DNA from: Mediterraneibacter glycyrrhizinilyticus
GTDB taxonomy: Bacteria > Bacillota > Clostridia > Lachnospirales > Lachnospiraceae
DNA length: 64,000 nucleotides
Reading direction: 5' to 3'
Assembly: GCF_016902345.1 (NCBI RefSeq)
Contig: NZ_JACJLR010000001.1
Coordinates: forward strand, 62,001-126,000
The translations under genes were made by a program, and so were the position numbers. Positions 50,376-60,388 of the stretch are shown here, one piece after another (position 1 is the stretch's first letter; every line of letters begins with the position of its first letter). The notes below the pieces were generated by a model. That model was given only the letters and a program-made list of their open reading frames with translations, ran no database searches and had not been told where the DNA came from.

Positions 50376-53300
50376 ATGTCTGAACATGTTTGGGAAAGAG
50401 CGAATGATAAGATGAGGAAGAGATTAGAGAAGAATTTATCGGGGAAGACACTTACAGCCGGGATCGATATCGGTTCCACCACGACAAAGATCGTGGTTCT
50501 CGATCCGGATGACGGAACCGTCCTATATTCTGATTACAGGAGGCATCATGCCGACCAGGTAAAGAGCATGGTATACATAATGGAGCAGCTTGAGAGAGAA
50601 TTTCCGGGGATACAGTTCCGGTTTGCTCTTACCGGATTCGGCTCGAAGCCGATTGCGGAAAAGCTGGAACTGCCGTTCGTCCAGGAAGTCGCGGCAAATG
50701 CCGCTGCGCTGAAGGACAGATATGAATCTGTAGGCAGCGCGATCGAGCTTGGCGGTCAGGATGCGAAGATGATCTTCTTTCAGAAGAATCCCTCCACGGG
50801 CGCTCTGGGAGTGGCGGATATGCGCATGAACGGAAGCTGTGCGGGCGGGACCGGCGCCTTTGTCGATGAGGTTGCCTCTGTACTTAAGATCCCGGTCCGG
50901 GAGTTCGACGCGATGGCTTCGAAAGGAACCTGTGTCTATGATATTTCCGGCCGGTGCGGAGTGTATGCAAAGACAGATATCCAGCCCCTTCTGAACCAGG
51001 GAGTGGCGAAAGCAGATATCGCCCTGTCTGCTTTTCATGCTATCGCAAAACAGACGATCGGCGGTTTGGCGCAGGGGCTTGAGATCAGGAAGCCGGTGGC
51101 GTTTGAGGGCGGGCCTCTGACATTCAATCCAACACTGATCCGTGTGTTTGCGGAAAGGCTGGAACTTACAGAGGACGAGATCCTCATCCCGCCTCATCCG
51201 GAACTGATGGTAGCGATCGGAGCAGCGGTCTCTCTTGATGCCATGTTCGGGGAGAAGAGCAGGGAAGCCTCTCCATCAGAACTGCTGGACCTGCTCCGCG
51301 GAGAAGACTTTAAAAATGCCGGCGGGTCAACAGGGGATGTGAAGCCGTTTTTTGCATTCCAGGAAGAAAAGAAAGCATTCCAAAAGAGACACGCCATGCC
51401 TGCCATGGAATGGAGAGAGCCGAAGGCGGGAGAGGACGTCTGTGCATATCTGGGAATTGACTCCGGGAGCACGACGACAAAATTCGTGCTGATGGATGAT
51501 CAGGAGGAGATCCTGTGGGCGTTCTATGCGCCCAATGAAGGCGAACCTCTGTACGTGGCGCGCCGCGCCCTGATCGAAATGAGGGACCGCTACCGCAGGG
51601 CAGGGGCAAAACTGCATATCCTGGCAGCGGGGACGACGGGATACGGGGAAATGCTCTTTGCGAAAGCATTCCAGGCAGAATACCATACTGTGGAGACCGT
51701 GGCACATGCCCGGGCAGCCGGAAAATATGTGGAGGATGCCACATTCATCCTGGATATCGGCGGTCAGGATATGAAGGCGATGTGGCTGGACCGCGGGATC
51801 ATCACGAATATCCTGGTCAATGAAGCGTGTTCCTCAGGCTGCGGATCCTTCCTCGAGAACTTTGCCTCGTCCCTGAACATTTCTGCGGAAGATATCGCCG
51901 ACACGGCATTTTCGTCGAAACACCCGGCTGTTCTGGGAAGCCGCTGTACGGTATTTATGAACAGCAGCATTATCACAGAACAGAGAAACGGAAGACGGGC
52001 AGAGGATATCATGGCAGGACTGTGCCGCTCCATCATAGAGAACGTGTTCACCAAGGTGATCCGCCTCTCCAACGTAGACTCACTGGGGGACAGGATCGTT
52101 GTCCAGGGTGGAACGTTTGCCAATGACGCTGTCCTTCGGGCACTGGAGGAATATATCGGGAAAGAAGTGATCCGGGCGCCTTATCCCGGGCTGATGGGGG
52201 CGATCGGGATCGCGCTGATCACCAGAGAACGGTATCAGAAACAGCCGGAGAACCGGACGTTTATCGGACTGGATGAACTGGATGATTTCTCATACCGTCA
52301 GGAGGCGAATGCCCCCTGTCCGTTCTGTACGAACCACTGCAAGCGGACGATCCTGACCTTCTCAAACGGAAATTCCTGGATCACCAACAACCGCTGCGAG
52401 CGGGGGGAGATCCTGGGAGATCCCGGGGATTCAGAAGTCAAGAAGAAACTGAAAGACACGGTACAGAAAGCCAATTCTGTTCCGAACCTGTTCCGTGTCA
52501 GGGAGAAACTGCTGCTGAGGAAATATTCCCATCCGGAGCCGGCCTGCAAAAGGGATGTGACCATCGGGATCCCCCGCGTGCTCGCATTCTGGGAGACCAT
52601 GCCTTTCTGGAGGACCTTCCTGAGGACGCTGGGGTTCAGGGTGAAGATCTCAGATCCGAGTACCAGGAAGATCTACGAGAGCGGACTCTCTGCGGTGACA
52701 TCAGATACGGTCTGCTTCCCGGCAAAGCTTGTACACGGACATCTCCGCAACCTGGCGGAGAAAGGCGTGGACCGGATCTTCATGCCGGCGGTCACGACCG
52801 TGCCATCGGAAAACACGGAGGAGACCAGCCAGTCCATGTGCGCTGTGGTCAAAGGATATCCTCTGGTCATCGGAAATTCAGATAATCCTGAGAGCATGTG
52901 GGGAATTCCTTATGACGCCCCTCTTTTCCACTGGTATACACCGGAAGACCAGGAACGCCAGCTCACAGAATATATGGAAAAAACCTTCCGGATCTCTGCG
53001 GAGGAGACAAAACAGGCGATCCGGGCAGGAAATCAGGCTCAGGAACTGTTTCGGAAGGATCTGAAGAAAAAGGGGGAAGAAGTCTTAAAGCAGGTGGAAA
53101 CGTCCGGAAAATTTGCAGTGGTACTCGCTTCCCGACCCTATCAGAATGACACCCTGGTCAACCATGAGCTTCCGGAGATCTTTACGGGTATGGGAATTCC
53201 GGTCCTGACTGCAGATTCCCTTCCGGGTACAGAGGAAGAGGATCTGAGCATGAGCCGTCTGGATGTCGTGAACAATTTTCACGCGAGGATGCTTTCCTCT

Positions 53301-53540
53301 GCCATCATGGCGGCACAGAAAGACAGCCTGGAATATGTCCAGATCGTAAGTTTCGGGTGCGGACATGACGCTTATCTCTCAGATGAGATCGTCCGTCTGA
53401 TGGATGAGATCTCAGGCAAAACCCTTCTGATCCTGAAGGTAGATGAAAGCGATATCCAGGGGCCGCTGCGCATCCGTGTCCGCTCTTTCCTGGAGACGGT
53501 CATCATGAGAAGAGAGCAGGGGGTGAGGCGGGAAATATGA
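50376..53540 (+). pseudogene. 2-hydroxyacyl-CoA dehydratase activase/dehydratase fusion, N-terminal part
   Basis: This 1054-aa portion has two activase (BadF/BadG/HgdC-type ASKHA) ATPase domains. The first shows AGIDIGSTTTK, GFGSKPIAE, NGSCAGGTGAFVDE. The second shows LGIDSGSTTTK, ILDIGGQDMKA, NEACSSGCGSFLE. A dehydratase-like part follows (IGIPRVLAFWETMPFWRTF, VCFPAKLVHGHLRNL). The normal protein of this type is one chain of about 1400 residues. Here the frame ends at VRREI, and roughly 100 residues are missing before the protein resumes at about 53541. The start is ATG 50376, or ATG 50412 as an alternative, both with weak ribosome sites. Confidence 0.8.
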
Positions 53541-54531
53541 TATTGAGAATACAGCAGTCGCCATGGCAAAATATGTGGGCGACTGCCGCCTTACCCATTA
53601 CAGTGCTCTTCTCAGGAAAGCACTGGATGACGCAGGGTATAAAAATGTTCCGATCCTGACAAATGATGAGGAGGATCACCACAATATCCATCCCGGATTC
53701 CACATGAACATACTGTCCTCCATGCGTATTGCATTCGGGCTCCCCATGATCGATGTGCTTGAGGAACTGCTCCGGAAGATCCGCCCCTACGAACTGGAAA
53801 AAGGGAGCGCGGACCGGGCTTTTGAGCGTGCGATGGATGAAGTGATAAACGGACTTCGGAGATCAGGCATCCGGGGCGCTAAAAAGGGCTTTAAGAAAGC
53901 GATAGAGATCATGAAAGAGATTCCCTACGACAGATCAAAACGCAGACCCCGGGTGCTGATCGTAGGAGAGTACCTGCTTAATTTTCATCCGGGGGCGAAT
54001 CATGATATCGAAAAATATCTTGAAAAGAACGGATTCGAGATTATTGAAGCAAGGATGACGGATGTGATCCAGAAGACTTATTTTTATCAGGACAGCCAGA
54101 TCAGGGAATACCATTTAAACCGTCCGCTTGCAAAGAAAGTCTGGTTCCGCACGGCGGACATGGCTTTTGACATGGCCCATGAGCTGACGGACCGGATCGC
54201 TGCGGCGCATCCGCTGTATGAGCGTGCAGGGAGGATCGAAGAGCTTGCTGAGAAGAGTGACCCGATCATTCCGCGTACTTTTGACGCAGGGGAGGGGATC
54301 CTGATTCCGGGAGAGATCCTGCACCATGCAGAGAAGGGATGCAGGGCCTTTGTCATCCTGCAGCCATTTGGCTGCCTGCCGAACCACGTTGTGGGAAGAG
54401 GAATATCAAAGAAATTGAAGGAGAAATATCCGGATGCACAGATCCTTCCTCTGGACTATGACCCGGATGTCAGCTTTGCAAATATTGAGAACCGGCTTCA
54501 GATGCTGGTGATGAACATAAAAGGTGCCTGA
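53541..54531 (+). pseudogene. 2-hydroxyacyl-CoA dehydratase-like part, C-terminal portion
   Basis: It continues the 50376 gene in another frame: AVAMAKYVGDCRLTHYSALL, then HHNIHPGFHMNILSSMRIAF, LIVGEYLLNFHPGANHDIEK and ILQPFGCLPNHVVGRGISKKL. These match the C-terminus of the large activase/dehydratase fusions. It has no ribosome site of its own (first ATG 53563), so it is expressed poorly if at all. A programmed frameshift is unlikely because sequence is missing, not just shifted. Confidence 0.78.
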
Positions 54532-54541
54532 AAACTTATGC

Positions 54542-54751
54542 TTGACAATGAAGTCCCAATGTGATAATTTTTCAAGGTGTTAATATATTCATAACGGATT
54601 ACCGCCGGGTAACGTCTTATTCATTCCGATAGGCCTTAGAAGGAATGATATAAGGCGTTTTCTTTTGTTAAAAGCGGGCTTTTGAGCCGGCATCAGAGAA
54701 AAAAGGTCCGGCGGGACCGGATGATCATTATGAATCCATGATACCGGAGGT
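54542..54751 (+). promoter_or_regulatory. MATE promoter and leader with terminator hairpin
   Basis: TTGACA (54542-54547), 17 bp, TAATTT (54565-54570). The ~180-nt leader contains a hairpin at about 54599-54612 and a strong one at 54613-54657 (CGTCTTAT with ATAAGGCG and TCATTCC with GGAATGA). TTTTCTTTTG follows, an intrinsic terminator ahead of the gene. A third hairpin GGTCC/GGACC lies at 54705-54718. This is a likely attenuator or riboswitch; I cannot assign a class. Confidence 0.6.
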
Positions 54752-54760
54752 TTGAGAGAA

Positions 54761-56071
54761 ATGAAAAAATCGTCATGTTTCAGGGAGTTCCTGAAATATT
54801 CCTCACTCAATGTACTGGGGATGATCGCGCTGTCCTGCTACATCCTGGCAGATACGTTTTTCGTCTCTAAAGCACTGGGGGCGAACGGACTAACGGCGCT
54901 GAACCTGGCAATCCCGGTCTATAATTTTATCAACGGGAGCGGGCTGATGATCGGGATGGGGGGCGGAACCAAATACGCCATCTTCAAAAGTCAGGGCAGG
55001 ATGAAAGAGGCAAGCCACGCGTTTACCAATGCGGCTGTGCTCACAGCCCTGATCGCTGCCTGCTTTTTTCTCCTGGGACTTTTCGCGTCCGCGCCCATCG
55101 CCAGGATGCTCGGAGCAGATGACACTGTCTTTGAGATGAGCCGGACTTATCTGCAGGTGCTGCTCCTTTTTGCGCCGATGTTCATGACTAACAACCTGCT
55201 GCTCAGCTTCATCAGAAACGACGGAGCGCCCCAGCTTTCCATGGCCGCGATGATCACGGGAAGCATGTCCAATATCGTGCTTGACTATGTGTTTATGTTC
55301 CCGTTGGGAATGGGAATCTTCGGCGCGGTGCTGGCGACAGGGCTTGCGCCGGTGATCAGTATCCTTGTGCAGTCTTCGTATCTGCTCACGAAAAAGAACC
55401 AGTTCCATCTTGTGAGATGCAGACTCTCAGCCAGACTTTCCCTGGGGATCTTCTCCAGCGGGCTGCCATCGCTGATCACGGAGGTCTCCTCCGGCATCGT
55501 CATCATCATATTTAACAGGATCATCCTTGGACTGGAAGGAAATACCGGGGTTGCGGCATACGGCGTCATTGCAAACCTGTCGCTGGTCGTGATCGCGGTC
55601 TACACCGGAATCTCCCAGGGAATCCAGCCGATCCTGAGCAGCAATTACGGAAAAGGAATCCGGGAGAATGTGCAGGCGATCCTGAGGTATGCGGTGACAA
55701 CCGTAGTGATACTGTCCGCAGGAATATACCTGTGTATGTTTTTCGGAGCAGAGCCCATCACGGCAATATTCAACAGCGAGAAAAACCAGATCCTTCAGGA
55801 GATCGCCGAGGCCGGACTCAGGATCTATTTTACCGGCTGTGTATTTGCCGGGCTGAATATCATACTTTCCGTGTACTTTACCTCCACGGAGAGGCCTCTG
55901 CCGGCACAGATCATTTCTGTCATGCGGGGATTTATCGTTATCATACCGATGTCCTTCCTGCTGTCTGCGGTCGCGGGGCTTCCGGGCGTATGGGCGTCGT
56001 TCCCGGCGACGGAGTTTCTGGTCAGCCTTGTGGGGGTGGGGCTGTATGCAGTGATGAGGAAAAAGAGCTGA
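54761..56071 (+). CDS. MATE-family multidrug/metabolite exporter
   Basis: The product is 436 aa with about twelve helices in two halves. The N-terminal half shows FLKYSSLNVLGMIALSCYILADTFFVSKALG; a GIFGAVLATGLAPVISI segment lies mid-protein. Such exporters use a sodium or proton gradient to expel cationic or planar compounds. ATG 54761 is preferred over TTG 54752 (GGAGG at 54746). The structured leader upstream suggests ligand-dependent control. Confidence 0.88.
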   Translation: MKKSSCFREFLKYSSLNVLGMIALSCYILADTFFVSKALGANGLTALNLAIPVYNFINGSGLMIGMGGGTKYAIFKSQGRMKEASHAFTNAAVLTALIAACFFLLGLFASAPIARMLGADDTVFEMSRTYLQVLLLFAPMFMTNNLLLSFIRNDGAPQLSMAAMITGSMSNIVLDYVFMFPLGMGIFGAVLATGLAPVISILVQSSYLLTKKNQFHLVRCRLSARLSLGIFSSGLPSLITEVSSGIVIIIFNRIILGLEGNTGVAAYGVIANLSLVVIAVYTGISQGIQPILSSNYGKGIRENVQAILRYAVTTVVILSAGIYLCMFFGAEPITAIFNSEKNQILQEIAEAGLRIYFTGCVFAGLNIILSVYFTSTERPLPAQIISVMRGFIVIIPMSFLLSAVAGLPGVWASFPATEFLVSLVGVGLYAVMRKKS

Positions 56072-56119
56072 AAAATAAAGGCGTATAGTTATAGAAGAAA
56101 ACAGAAAAGAGAAAACAGA

Positions 56120-56172
56120 AGAAATCGGAAGTGGGGAGCGTATTCCCTATGCTTCCGATTTCTTTTTTCTTT
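56120..56172 (+). terminator. Terminator after MATE gene
   Basis: AGAAATCGGAAG pairs with CTTCCGATTTCT around an inner GGGGA/TCCC stem, then TTTTTTCTTTT. Confidence 0.9.
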
Positions 56173-56251
56173 TGACAGATATCTGTACAGATACCGGGAC
56201 AGGTCCCGGCGGTATGCCGGCAGCAGCAACGCGGGATGTCTGTTCTGTATA

Positions 56252-56497
56252 TCAGCGCCCGTTCAGCTGTCCCAGCGCCTGGAGAAGATCCAGGTCATCC
56301 CGGTTCAGTTTCAGATTGGTCTCGTAGTGCTTTCCTTCGGGGGAAGTGACGCTGATCTCGATGATCGTCCCTTCTTTCATGGCATCCCGGTTTACCGCGT
56401 CCAAAAAGAGGGGGAACTTCGGATGATTTCTCCGAAATGTATCCACCCGTTTTTTCATCTCCTGCAATTTAGCAAGCTGTGAAAAGTTCATGTTCAT
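56252..56497 (-). CDS. Small conserved protein of unknown function
   Basis: This 81-aa protein begins MNMNFSQLAKLQEMKKRVDT with a charged helix. It continues with a beta-rich part (GTIIEISVTSPEGKHYETNLK) and a C-terminal helix. No membrane segment. GGAGG stands before ATG 56497. It is convergent with the MATE gene. I know of no function; the look is that of a small cytosolic helper protein. Confidence 0.65.
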   Translation of the reverse strand: MNMNFSQLAKLQEMKKRVDTFRRNHPKFPLFLDAVNRDAMKEGTIIEISVTSPEGKHYETNLKLNRDDLDLLQALGQLNGR

Positions 56498-56533
56498 TCT
56501 ATACCTCCGTTCTGCCGCGAGGGTGCGGCTCAT

Positions 56534-56859
56534 AGTTTTATCCTGATAATGATGTTTGGGAAAAAGGTATTTTGCCCGCTGGCTGTATTTTGACTTGCCT
56601 CAGATGCTATTATAGTACCAGGCGAACGAAAAAGCCAGTTGGGGTGTGATATAAAATTTTATTCCCGCGAGGGTCAAATACCCAGATGTGTTCATTGGGG
56701 TATTTGACTTTAGGCGATCATTATTCCGATCGTTCTTGATTGTTTCCCTATCCTGTGATACGATAAATTCAATTTCAGACGGAAGGCAACTCGCCATATC
56801 TTACTCCGTCAGATATTCTGGAAGTTCTTAGCTCCGTTTTCAGGGGCAGGATCAACCGC
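56534..56859. other. Intergenic region with a hairpin
   Basis: No gene is supported. A stem-loop at 56673-56708 pairs GTCAAATACCC with GGGTATTTGAC; it has no T run. The rest looks like remnant sequence of unclear origin. Confidence 0.5.
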
Positions 56860-56888
56860 TTGTAACAACTGAAAAGATTCGATATAAT
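56860..56888 (+). promoter_or_regulatory. Promoter of the Rpn-like gene
   Basis: TTGTAA (56860-56865), 17 bp, TATAAT (56883-56888), just before ATG 56907. Confidence 0.75.
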
Positions 56889-56906
56889 GAGGAAAGGAAG
56901 AAGTCT

Positions 56907-57551
56907 ATGAGAAATGAACTTGCCGGAGATATCGGTCTGGCGGCAGGAAAAATCCAGTATGACGCTCAGTGTAAGAGAGTATTGGCAAACAGAGTGATAC
57001 TGGCATGGATACTGAAATATACGGTGAAAGAGTTCAAGAATATGAGTATCCGGCAGATCAAAAAGTGCATTGGAAATGATATTCATATTTCCAGAGTCCG
57101 GGTTTCCCCAGGTAAGACGAATACTCCGGAACCGGAGCGGATCGTTGGGGAAGACGGAGCAGACAAAATTCCGGGGATTCCGGATAAAGATGAAACGTAT
57201 GATAAATTATCTGTGATCATGATCTGCCTGAATCCCCGGACGGGAAAAGGAAACCGGCTGACACAGATGCTGAATGTGCTTTTGTCATCTGAGATGAAAC
57301 CGGAGAAAAAGATAAAGGCATTGGAGGAAGACTTCCATATACCGATGGAAGATGAAATGGGAGAGGAGCTGAACCAAATGTGCAATCTGAGCGACCTTGT
57401 TGAGGAAAAAGGAAGAGAAGGACTTTTGATAGAACAAATACAGAAAAAGCTGAAAAAAGGGAAATCCATCAATATGATCGCGGATGAATTGGAAGCGGAA
57501 GAGTCTGTGATCAGAACACTTATGGAAAAGATGCAGAAAAAATCAGTTTAA
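56907..57551 (+). CDS. Rpn-like protein lacking the nuclease core
   Basis: This 214-aa protein starts MRNELAGDIGLAAGKIQYDA and ends with the helical tail of the Rpn/PD-(D/E)XK family: LSVIMICLNP, NVLLSSEMKPEKKIKALEEDF and MCNLSDLVEEKGREG. The middle, which normally holds the D...(D/E)xK catalytic strands, is replaced by a short Pro/Glu-rich segment (TNTPEPERIVGEDGADK). An in-frame deletion of the nuclease core is the likely cause. The protein may still bind DNA or partners. GAAAGGAAGAAG precedes the ATG. Confidence 0.65.
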   Translation: MRNELAGDIGLAAGKIQYDAQCKRVLANRVILAWILKYTVKEFKNMSIRQIKKCIGNDIHISRVRVSPGKTNTPEPERIVGEDGADKIPGIPDKDETYDKLSVIMICLNPRTGKGNRLTQMLNVLLSSEMKPEKKIKALEEDFHIPMEDEMGEELNQMCNLSDLVEEKGREGLLIEQIQKKLKKGKSINMIADELEAEESVIRTLMEKMQKKSV

Positions 57552-57575
57552 GGGGACTATGAGTGAGGTGACTGT

Positions 57576-57659
57576 ATGGAAATCCGACAATTAGAACCAT
57601 TTGAGATTGATGAAGCGATCACTTTGATATGGGAAACATTTTTGCAATTTGAAAAATAA
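57576..57659 (+). pseudogene. GNAT acetyltransferase N-terminal stub
   Basis: 27 codons: MEIRQLEPFEIDEAITLIWE then TFLQFEK and stop. This is the typical start of a small GNAT protein cut by a deletion just before the ClpB promoter. GAGGTGA lies upstream of the ATG. Confidence 0.6.
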
Positions 57660-57660
57660 A

Positions 57661-57703
57661 TTAGCACTCGAGCCTTGACGTGGCTAATAACTTCTGCTAT
57701 ATT
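57661..57703 (+). promoter_or_regulatory. clpB promoter with degenerate CIRCE element
   Basis: TTGACG (57675-57680), 17 bp, TATATT (57698-57703). TTAGCACTC at 57661-57669 equals the left arm of the HrcA CIRCE operator. The right arm, 9 bp away, matches only 5 of 9 (CGTGGCTAA). HrcA control is possible but weak; the deletion that cut the GNAT gene ends nearby. Confidence 0.6.
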
Positions 57704-57750
57704 GCTACTAGAACACGAAAACAAGTAGTGGTTAGCAAGGAGGGATGACC

Positions 57751-60333
57751 ATGAATATCAATAAATTTACACAGAACTCGCTGCAGGCAGTCCAGAACTG
57801 TGAGAAAATCGCAGCGGACAACGGAAATCAGGAACTGGCGCAGGAGCATCTGCTCTACGCCCTTTTGACACAGGATGACAGCCTGATCCTGAAGCTCCTT
57901 GAGAAAATGAGCATCCAGGGGCAGCTTTTCATCGACAGGGTGGAGCAGGCGATCGGCAAACGTCCGAAGGTACAGGGCGGACAGGCGTATGTGGGGCAGG
58001 AGCTCAACAATGTCCTGATCCATGCCGAGGATGAGGCGAAGCAGATGGGAGATGAATATGTCTCTGTTGAGCATCTTTTCCTGGCGCTGTTAAAATATGC
58101 CAGCCGGGATATGAAACAGATCTTCCGGGAGTTCGGCATCAGCCGGGAAGGATTTCTCCAGGCACTGTCAACCGTCAGAGGAAACCAGAGGGTGACCAGC
58201 GACAATCCAGAGGCAACGTATGACACACTGAACAAATATGGGCAGGATCTGGTGGAGCGGGCGAGAGAACAGAAGCTGGATCCGGTCATCGGGCGTGATG
58301 AGGAGATCCGCAATGTGATCCGCATCCTTTCCCGTAAGACGAAGAACAACCCGGTCCTCATCGGAGAACCGGGAGTGGGGAAAACGGCGGTCGTGGAAGG
58401 ACTGGCGCAGCGGATCGTCAGCGGCGATGTGCCGGAGGGACTGAAAGAAAAGACGATCTTTTCCCTTGATATGGGGGCACTTGTTGCCGGTGCAAAATAC
58501 CGGGGCGAGTTTGAGGAGCGTCTGAAAGCAGTCCTTGAGGAAGTAAAGAACAGCGAGGGCAGGATCATCCTGTTCATCGATGAACTGCATACTATTGTGG
58601 GAGCCGGAAAGACGGACGGCGCCATGGATGCGGGGAACATGCTGAAACCCATGCTGGCAAGGGGCGAACTGCACTGTATCGGCGCTACGACCCTTGACGA
58701 GTACCGCCAGTACATTGAGAAAGATGCGGCGCTGGAGCGGCGGTTCCAGCCGGTCATGGTGGATGAGCCGACGGTGGAGGACGCAATCTCGATCCTGCGT
58801 GGTCTGAAGGAACGCTATGAAGTATTTCACGGCGTGAAGATCACAGACAGCGCTCTTGTGGCTGCGGCAACATTGTCTCACCGCTATATCTCCGACCGGT
58901 TCCTTCCGGATAAAGCCATTGACCTGGTGGATGAGGCCTGCGCCCTGATCAAGACAGAGCTGGACTCCATGCCCACAGAGCTGGATGAGTTAAGACGGCG
59001 TGTGATGCAGCTTGAGATCGAGGAGGAGGCACTTAAGAAAGAGGAGGACCGCTTAAGCCGCGAACGCCTGGAGCATCTCCAGGAAGAACTGGCAGGCCTG
59101 AAGGAAGAGTATGCGGGCAAGAAGGTACAGTGGGAGAATGAGAAGACTTCTGTGGAACGTGTACAGAAGATCCGAGAGGAGATCGAGCAGGTCAACAAAG
59201 ACATCCAGAAGGCACAGCGGGAGTATGACCTGAACAAGGCGGCGGAACTCCAGTACGGCAGGCTGCCTCAGCTCCAGAAACAGCTGGAAGAAGAGGAAGA
59301 GAAGGTGAAGGAGAAAGATCTGTCCCTTGTCCACGAAGCTGTGACGGACGATGAGATCGCAAGGATCGTATCCCGCTGGACAGGGATCCCGGTCGCGAAA
59401 CTCAATGAGAGCGAGCGGAGCAAGACCCTGCATCTGGCGGATGAGCTGCATAAGCGCGTGATCGGGCAGGATGAAGGGGTGGAACTGGTCACAGAAGCGA
59501 TCATCCGTTCCAAAGCAGGGATCAAAGACCCGACAAAACCGATCGGATCTTTCCTGTTCCTGGGACCTACCGGAGTGGGTAAGACAGAACTTGCAAAGGC
59601 GCTTGCCCAGAGTCTGTTTGACGATGAGAACAACATGGTGCGTATCGATATGAGCGAGTACATGGAGAAATATTCCGTGTCCAGACTGATCGGAGCGCCT
59701 CCGGGATATGTGGGATATGATGAGGGAGGACAGCTCACTGAGGCAGTGCGGAGAAAACCATACTCTGTTGTCCTCTTCGATGAGATTGAAAAAGCTCATC
59801 CGGATGTGTTCAATGTGCTTCTTCAGGTGCTTGACGACGGGCGGATCACCGATTCGCAGGGAAGGACTGTGGACTTTAAGAACACGATCCTGATCATGAC
59901 ATCCAACATCGGTGCCAACTATCTCCTTGAAGGGATCCAGGAGGACGGAACGCTGGATGAGAGCTGCCAGGAGATGGCCATGAATGAGCTGAGAGCACAT
60001 TTCAGGCCGGAGTTCCTGAACCGTCTCGATGAGATAATTATGTTCAAACCATTGACGAAAACGAATATTCATGCCATCATTGACTTACTGATAGCTGACG
60101 TCAACAAGCGTCTTGTGGAGAAAGAACTTCGAGTCGAACTCACCGACGCGGCAAAAGATTTTGTCGTAGAGGGCGGATACGAACCGATGTACGGAGCAAG
60201 GCCGCTGAAGAGATACCTTCAGAAAAATGTGGAGACTCTTGCTGCAAGGCTGATCCTTGCAGGAAATGTGGGCAGGGGAGATGCGATCCTGATCGACGTG
60301 GCAGACGGAAAGCTTCAGGCAACGGTCAAATGA
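57751..60333 (+). CDS. clpB: ClpB disaggregase (Hsp100)
   Basis: This 860-aa AAA+ chaperone is complete. It has an N-terminal Clp repeat domain, the first AAA domain with GEPGVGKT (205-212), and a coiled-coil M domain (about 405-525, [21 protein letters not shown]). The second AAA domain has [14 protein letters not shown] and [11 protein letters not shown]. ClpB works with DnaK to rescue aggregated proteins after heat stress. Start 57751 is 7 bp from AAGGAGG; ATG 57745 is too close. Upstream lies a CIRCE-like half-site. Confidence 0.96.
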   Translation: MNINKFTQNSLQAVQNCEKIAADNGNQELAQEHLLYALLTQDDSLILKLLEKMSIQGQLFIDRVEQAIGKRPKVQGGQAYVGQELNNVLIHAEDEAKQMGDEYVSVEHLFLALLKYASRDMKQIFREFGISREGFLQALSTVRGNQRVTSDNPEATYDTLNKYGQDLVERAREQKLDPVIGRDEEIRNVIRILSRKTKNNPVLIGEPGVGKTAVVEGLAQRIVSGDVPEGLKEKTIFSLDMGALVAGAKYRGEFEERLKAVLEEVKNSEGRIILFIDELHTIVGAGKTDGAMDAGNMLKPMLARGELHCIGATTLDEYRQYIEKDAALERRFQPVMVDEPTVEDAISILRGLKERYEVFHGVKITDSALVAAATLSHRYISDRFLPDKAIDLVDEACALIKTELDSMPTELDELRRRVMQLEIEEEALKKEEDRLSRERLEHLQEELAGLKEEYAGKKVQWENEKTSVERVQKIREEIEQVNKDIQKAQREYDLNKAAELQYGRLPQLQKQLEEEEEKVKEKDLSLVHEAVTDDEIARIVSRWTGIPVAKLNESERSKTLHLADELHKRVIGQDEGVELVTEAIIRSKAGIKDPTKPIGSFLFLGPTGVGKTELAKALAQSLFDDENNMVRIDMSEYMEKYSVSRLIGAPPGYVGYDEGGQLTEAVRRKPYSVVLFDEIEKAHPDVFNVLLQVLDDGRITDSQGRTVDFKNTILIMTSNIGANYLLEGIQEDGTLDESCQEMAMNELRAHFRPEFLNRLDEIIMFKPLTKTNIHAIIDLLIADVNKRLVEKELRVELTDAAKDFVVEGGYEPMYGARPLKRYLQKNVETLAARLILAGNVGRGDAILIDVADGKLQATVK

Positions 60334-60388
60334 CAGATCACCGCCGCAGAATAAGGCGGCATAAGTCCTGCAAAAAGGAGGATGCCCG

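Noticed and set aside
50376-54531. Programmed frameshifting joining the two activase parts
   Set aside because: About 100 residues of the conserved chain are missing at the joint; a frameshift alone would not restore them. The same argument applies to the P-type ATPase and the alcohol d­ehydrogenase.
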